A DNA stretch of 10,540 nucleotides from an uncultured Bacilli bacterium (GTDB lineage Bacteria > Bacillota_I > Bacilli_A > RF39 > UBA660), in contig CANPWK010000032.1 in assembly GCA_947584105.1 (NCBI GenBank), positions 1 to 10,540 of the forward strand. Direction: 5' to 3'. The notes below the pieces were generated by a model. It saw only the letters and a list, made by a program, of their open reading frames with translations. It had not been told where the DNA came from and made no database searches. Shown here piece after piece: positions 7,292 through 10,540 of the stretch. How positions within the stretch are numbered: position 1 is the first letter of the stretch; every line of letters starts with the position of its first letter. Made by a program: the position numbers and the translations under genes.

Positions 7292-7824
7292 CTAGATTGT
7301 TATTAATTATTATGAATTTAGGAACAGTTTTAGTAGCAACCTTAGAATTTACTAAGGGCAATTTTTCTAGGCTATTAACATTTATTGCGATATATCCTTT
7401 ATTGTTTTTACCATTTATTATAAATAAAACTAAAATTAAATTAGATCAATCAGAAGTTTTCCTATATTATATTTTTATATTTTTAGCTGATTTTTTAGGG
7501 TGTGTTATAAATTTATATAATAATGTTGCTTGGTATGATTTATTTGTACACTTTTTATCTGGAATATTTGCCTTTTTATTAGGTTATATTATTTTAAAAC
7601 AATTAAATAGCAAAGATTCTAAAATAATAAAAATAATATTTTGTCTAGGTTTTGCAGCTTTAGTAGCTGTTCTTTGGGAAATTTTTGAATTTGGTGCTGA
7701 TAATATCTTAGGTGTTGATTTGCAACATCATTTAGATACAGGTGTTTATGATACAATGGAAGATATGATAGTAGCTACCGTAGGTAGTTTTGTAGGAATG
7801 ATATATGTAATAATTAAAAAATGA
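7276..7824 (+). CDS. DUF2238 (YjdF-like) multipass membrane protein
   Basis: The 182-residue protein has about five hydrophobic segments (near residues 7-23, 31-50, 60-80, 88-108, 120-138) and a last one near 163-180. Polar residues conserved in the DUF2238 group lie within or near the helices: Asp88 and His92 in YDLFVHFLSG, Trp134, Glu135 and Glu138 in LWEIFEF, and Asp159, Thr160 and Asp163 in YDTMEDM. These suggest a buried polar or metal site, but the family has no established function. The ATG at 7276 has a perfect AGGAGG at 7266-7271, and the gene overlaps the end of tag by 16 bases, so it is the last gene of the mreC operon. A hairpin terminator follows within 60 to 100 bases. Confidence 0.8.
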   Translation: MYKKLTRLLLIIMNLGTVLVATLEFTKGNFSRLLTFIAIYPLLFLPFIINKTKIKLDQSEVFLYYIFIFLADFLGCVINLYNNVAWYDLFVHFLSGIFAFLLGYIILKQLNSKDSKIIKIIFCLGFAALVAVLWEIFEFGADNILGVDLQHHLDTGVYDTMEDMIVATVGSFVGMIYVIIKK

Positions 7825-7882
7825 CAATCCAAAAGATTATAAGAAATGGTAATTAATATATAAAAGACAATTACTTGACATT

Positions 7883-7926
7883 AAAAGTTAGAAAAAAGTT
7901 AAAATATTATTTTTCTAACTTTTTTT
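7883..7926 (+). terminator. Intrinsic terminator closing the mreC-mreD-tag-DUF2238 unit
   Basis: AAAAGTTAGAAAAA (7883-7896) is perfectly complementary to TTTTTCTAACTTTT (7910-7923), a 14-bp stem with a 13-base loop, and the T run continues to 7926. The stem has only three G-C pairs. The A run on the left also makes it possible in the opposite direction, but no convergent gene exists here. The TTGACA at 7875-7880 just before it has no good -10 at 16-18 bases. Confidence 0.7.
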
Positions 7927-7927
7927 G

Positions 7928-7948
7928 TGTTATAATCTGAGTAGGAGG
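7928..7948 (+). promoter_or_regulatory. Extended -10 promoter and strong ribosome binding site for dehydrogenase gene
   Basis: TGTTATAAT (7928-7936) is a full extended -10 element directly after the terminator. There is no strong -35; TTATTT at 7907-7912 is 18 bases upstream. GTAGGAGG (7941-7948) precedes the ATG at 7955 by six bases. A start near 7943 would put the ribosome binding site at the very 5' end of the transcript. The same bases rule out translation from the in-frame TTG at 7925. Confidence 0.55.
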
Positions 7949-7954
7949 ATTGTT

Positions 7955-9004
7955 ATGGAAAAAATAAGATTTGTTCAATATGGATGTGGAAAAATGTCAA
8001 AGTATACTATTGATTACGCTTTAAAAAAAGGCTATGAATTAGTGGGTGCTATTGATATTAACAAAGATATAATAGGTAAAGATATATCAAGTATTATTGG
8101 AGGAAATGATTTAGGAATTCAAATAATTGATGCTAAAGATGCATATAATATGTTAAGCAGTGTTAAGCCAGATATTTGCATTATTACAACTATGAGTTTA
8201 ATGAATGATTTAAAGGAGCCATTTATGATGTGTGCAGAACTTGGAATAAATGCTATTAGTACTTGTGAAGAGGCATTTTATCCTTTTAATTCATCACCTA
8301 ATTTAACTAAACAAATTGATTTATTAGCTAAACAAAATAATTGTACTATTACTGGTAGTGGATATCAGGATGCATTTTGGGGTAACTTAATTACAACTTT
8401 AGCTGGAGCTACTAGTAATATTACCAAAATTAAAGGAAGTTCATCTTATAATGTGGAAGATTATGGAATTGCACTTGCTAAAGCCCATGGCGCAGGTCTT
8501 ACTTTAGATGAATTTGATAAAGAAATCGCTTCACAAGATAGAATTAGTGAAGATGAAAGAAATGAATTAATAAATAAGGGTGAATTTGCACCAAGCTATA
8601 TGTGGAATACTAATGGTTGGCTTTGTGATAAATTAAATTTAACAGTAATATCTCAGACACAGGAATGTATTCCACAGGTTGCTAAGGAAGATATTCATTC
8701 AGATACACTAAATATGGATATCAAAAAAGGAGATGCAACTGGTATGAGTGCTAAAGTTACAACTTTAACTAAAGAGGGTATTACAATTGAATCAGAGTGT
8801 ATTGGAAAAGTATATGCTAAGGATGAATTTGATAAAAATGAATGGACAGTATATGGAGATGCTGATACGCATATGATAATTAATCGACCTAATACAGTAG
8901 AACTTACTTGTGCTACTATTGTAAATCGTATACCAGATGTAATTAATATGACATCAGGATTTATACCAACTAGTAAGATGGGAGAGTTAAAATATACTAA
9001 ATAG
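7955..9004 (+). CDS. 2,4-diaminopentanoate dehydrogenase-like NAD(P)-dependent oxidoreductase
   Basis: This 349-residue protein belongs to the dihydrodipicolinate-reductase-like group that includes Ord, the 2,4-diaminopentanoate dehydrogenase of clostridial ornithine breakdown. An N-terminal Rossmann fold has VQYGCGKMSKYT at residues 7-18 and an acidic residue ending the second strand (GAIDIN), which favours NAD binding. Family segments further on are PDICIITTMSLM, STCEEAFYP, the glycine-rich GSGYQDAFWGNL, YNVEDYG and a late LTCATIVNRIPD. The ATG at 7955 was chosen because GTAGGAGG lies just upstream, whereas an in-frame TTG at 7925 would translate the promoter -10. No ornithine-pathway partner (ortAB, oraSE) is nearby, so the real substrate is open. 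It is followed eight bases later by a flavoprotein gene, probably cotranscribed. The general family is clear; the exact reaction is not. Confidence 0.78.
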   Translation: MEKIRFVQYGCGKMSKYTIDYALKKGYELVGAIDINKDIIGKDISSIIGGNDLGIQIIDAKDAYNMLSSVKPDICIITTMSLMNDLKEPFMMCAELGINAISTCEEAFYPFNSSPNLTKQIDLLAKQNNCTITGSGYQDAFWGNLITTLAGATSNITKIKGSSSYNVEDYGIALAKAHGAGLTLDEFDKEIASQDRISEDERNELINKGEFAPSYMWNTNGWLCDKLNLTVISQTQECIPQVAKEDIHSDTLNMDIKKGDATGMSAKVTTLTKEGITIESECIGKVYAKDEFDKNEWTVYGDADTHMIINRPNTVELTCATIVNRIPDVINMTSGFIPTSKMGELKYTK

Positions 9005-9012
9005 GGAGGTTT

Positions 9013-9642
9013 ATGAGAGTAATATTAATAAATGGTAGTCCCAATAAAAATGGTACTACTAATAAATCATTAGAAATTATCCAAAAGAGATTAGAAAAAA
9101 ATGCAATAGAAAGTGATATATTTTATTTAGGAAATAAAGCTATTTCTGGATGTATAGGTTGTGGCTATTGTAATAAAAATGGTAAATGTTTTATTGATGA
9201 TAAAGTTAATGAGTTCCTAGATATATTTGAAAAATATGATGGAATGATAGTGGCTAGCCCAGTTCACTTTTCTAGTCCTAGTGGGTTTATTATACCGTTT
9301 CTTGATCGCCTTTTTTATGGCAAGAAAAATGCTATTTTTAGATTAAAACCTTTTGCTAGTATTGTATGTGCTAGACGTGGTGGAAGTTCTTCTAGTTTAG
9401 ATGTATTAAATAAATATGGAATGTTTGCAGGAATGATTATAGTATCTAGCAATTACTGGAATATGGTCTATGGTAAGAATGATACTGATATAAAAGAAGA
9501 TTTAGAAGGAATTCAAACTTTGAATGTTTTAGCAGATAATATGAGTTATTTATTAAGATTAATAGAAAGTGGCAAAAAAAATAATATTAAACTTCCAGAG
9601 TTAGAAGACAAAATATATACTAATTTTATAAATAAAAAATAG
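9013..9642 (+). CDS. Flavodoxin-fold NAD(P)H-dependent oxidoreductase with four-cysteine motif
   Basis: The 209-residue protein has the NADPH-dependent FMN reductase fold: an FMN phosphate loop GSPNKNGTTNK (residues 8-18) and a second flavin loop ASPVHFSSPSG near 89-99. Between them Cys47, Cys50, Cys53 and Cys59 form C-x2-C-x2-C-x5-C, like the compact cluster motif of iron-sulfur flavoproteins (Isf). Many relatives with this motif are annotated simply as flavodoxin family, so a bound 4Fe-4S cluster is an inference. Such proteins move electrons from NAD(P)H or ferredoxin to various acceptors, mostly in anaerobes. AGGGAGG sits shortly before the ATG at 9013, and the gene lies eight bases after the dehydrogenase. 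This suggests joint expression and possibly joint redox work. Its own substrate is unknown. Confidence 0.82.
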   Translation: MRVILINGSPNKNGTTNKSLEIIQKRLEKNAIESDIFYLGNKAISGCIGCGYCNKNGKCFIDDKVNEFLDIFEKYDGMIVASPVHFSSPSGFIIPFLDRLFYGKKNAIFRLKPFASIVCARRGGSSSSLDVLNKYGMFAGMIIVSSNYWNMVYGKNDTDIKEDLEGIQTLNVLADNMSYLLRLIESGKKNNIKLPELEDKIYTNFINKK

Positions 9643-9672
9643 TGGCTTTCAGATAGATAAATGAACCAAAAA

Positions 9673-9706
9673 AAATAAAGAAGAAATTTAATTTTCTTTT
9701 TTATTT
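9673..9706 (+). terminator. AT-only hairpin after the flavoprotein gene, possible terminator
   Basis: AAATAAAGAAGAAA (9673-9686) pairs over 14 positions with TTTCTTTTTTATTT (9693-9706), with one G-T wobble and a six-base loop. Only one G-C pair is present and no clean T run follows, since the T residues are inside the right arm. It is therefore a weak or uncertain terminator. Confidence 0.4.
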
Positions 9707-9755
9707 GCAAAAATTTTTATATTATGATAGAATACATAAGCAAATTTAAAGGGGG
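9705..9755 (+). promoter_or_regulatory. Promoter and ribosome binding site for the DUF3419-like gene
   Basis: TTGCAA (9705-9710) and TAGAAT (9728-9733) are 17 bases apart, and TGA before the latter makes it an extended -10. A polypurine AAAGGGGG (9748-9755) lies seven bases before the ATG at 9763. The -35 overlaps the right arm of the preceding hairpin by two bases. Confidence 0.6.
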
Positions 9756-9762
9756 AAATATT

Positions 9763-10540
9763 ATGCAACAAAATTTAAATTTAAAATCCAATGTTAAGAA
9801 AGCTATTCAAACTATCAATGGTAGTGGTACCAAATTTGATAAAATTTATCGCTTTACTAATGAAAATATTAAAGGTTATATTAAATATTTTGATTTGAAA
9901 GATAAATTATTATTGACAGTTGGCTCATCAGTTGATCAAAGTTTAAATGCAGCTTATGTTGGATGTAGAGATATAACAATTTACGACCTATGCCCATTTG
10001 TTAAAGATTACTATAATTTAAAAACGAGTGCGATAATGGGATTAGATTATTCCAGTTTTCTAAAATATTTATGTGAGGATATAGCTTCTTTGAATGAATA
10101 TTTATTTGATTATAAATTATTTAATCAAATTAAACCAGTATTATATAAAATTGATGTTGATAGTTACAATTTTTGGAGTGAATTATATCATGGAGGAAAA
10201 CATTATAAATTAATAAATAATTTATTTCAAAATCAATTATGTAAGTTATTTGAATCTATAGATTATAATTTATATTTACAAAGTCCACATAGTTATATGT
10301 ATTTAAAAAACATATTACCTAGAGTGAAAACTAACATTATGGTAGGTGATATATTGAACTTACCTTATATGACAAATAGAAAATTTGATAATATTTTTCT
10401 ATCTAATATATATGATCATATAAAAGATGATAAATATAGTTTAATGAATTTTAAAATTGCTTTAAATAATTTAAAAAATAATTTAAATGATGGTGGTAGT
10501 ATGTTGATTACTTATTCATATGGCAATATGCTAACAGAAG
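9763..10540 (+). CDS. DUF3419/BtaA-like SAM-dependent enzyme, 3' end outside window
   Basis: The frame runs from ATG 9763 for 259 codons to the window end with no stop, so the gene is cut. The visible part has a class I SAM-binding layout. The first strand and loop are LLLTVGSSVDQ (residues 49-59), the second strand has Asp75 in YDLCP, and later come MVGDIL, FDNIFLSNIYDH (208-219) and DGGSMLITY (243-251). LKTSAIMGLDYSSFL (86-100) closely follows the pattern I recall for DUF3419, the family of the betaine-lipid enzyme BtaA (S-adenosylmethionine:diacylglycerol 3-amino-3-carboxypropyl transferase), as does the LSN-I-x-D phrase. The SAM loop GSSVDQ is less glycine-rich than in ordinary methyltransferases. 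An ordinary methyltransferase is the alternative. No partner such as BtaB is visible before the window ends. It has its own promoter, so it is not part of the preceding unit. Confidence 0.65.
   Translation, partial: MQQNLNLKSNVKKAIQTINGSGTKFDKIYRFTNENIKGYIKYFDLKDKLLLTVGSSVDQSLNAAYVGCRDITIYDLCPFVKDYYNLKTSAIMGLDYSSFLKYLCEDIASLNEYLFDYKLFNQIKPVLYKIDVDSYNFWSELYHGGKHYKLINNLFQNQLCKLFESIDYNLYLQSPHSYMYLKNILPRVKTNIMVGDILNLPYMTNRKFDNIFLSNIYDHIKDDKYSLMNFKIALNNLKNNLNDGGSMLITYSYGNMLTE

Noticed and set aside
7925..7954. TTG start at 7925 extending the dehydrogenase by ten residues
   Set aside because: The extension would translate the T run of the terminator, the TATAAT element and the AGGAGG; the family N-terminus begins at MEKIRFVQYG.
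9661..9750. 29-codon ORF starting ATG at 9661
   Set aside because: It has no ribosome binding site and is made of the hairpin, the -35 and the -10 of the next gene.

Overview
The window is strongly AT-rich, and every complete gene lies on the + strand. Gene content and order point to a low-GC Firmicute of the Bacilli type, perhaps one of the small-genome gut Bacilli related to Mollicutes. This placement is an inference; there is no rRNA in the window to test it. TGA is used as a stop (mreC, the DUF2238 gene) and Trp is encoded by TGG, so the genetic code is standard and not the Mycoplasma code.

Layout. (1) Bases 1-1731 hold the 3' part of a gene for a secreted, membrane-anchored surface protein built from two diverged copies of one domain. 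The reading frame is open from base 1, and the first visible residues are a signal peptide, so the true start lies just outside the window. A weak terminator follows. (2) Bases 1814-5253 form a probable operon of ftsK/spoIIIE, a membrane-anchored SPOR-like protein and radC, driven by an extended -10 promoter. (3) Bases 5239-7824 hold a second promoter in the 3' end of radC, a 145-base leader with a six-codon ORF, then mreC, mreD, tag (3-methyladenine glycosylase I) and a DUF2238-type membrane protein in a tightly packed or overlapping run, closed by a hairpin terminator. (4) Bases 7928-9642 are a two-gene unit: a 2,4-diaminopentanoate dehydrogenase-like oxidoreductase and a four-cysteine flavodoxin-fold protein, followed by an AT-only hairpin. 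(5) From 9705 a new promoter leads into a gene cut off by the window end, whose product looks like the DUF3419/BtaA group of SAM-dependent enzymes.

How the genes fit together. The core is a division, chromosome-segregation and cell-shape block. FtsK pumps DNA through the septum, the SPOR-like protein probably binds septal peptidoglycan, and MreC/MreD belong to the elongasome. The order SPOR protein - radC - mreC - mreD matches the Bacillus subtilis spoIIB - maf - radC - mreB - mreC - mreD cluster with maf and mreB missing. I see no mobile element, CRISPR array, tRNA or rRNA. The least explained items are the two-domain surface protein, the short ORF before mreC, the dehydrogenase/flavoprotein pair and the truncated DUF3419-like gene.
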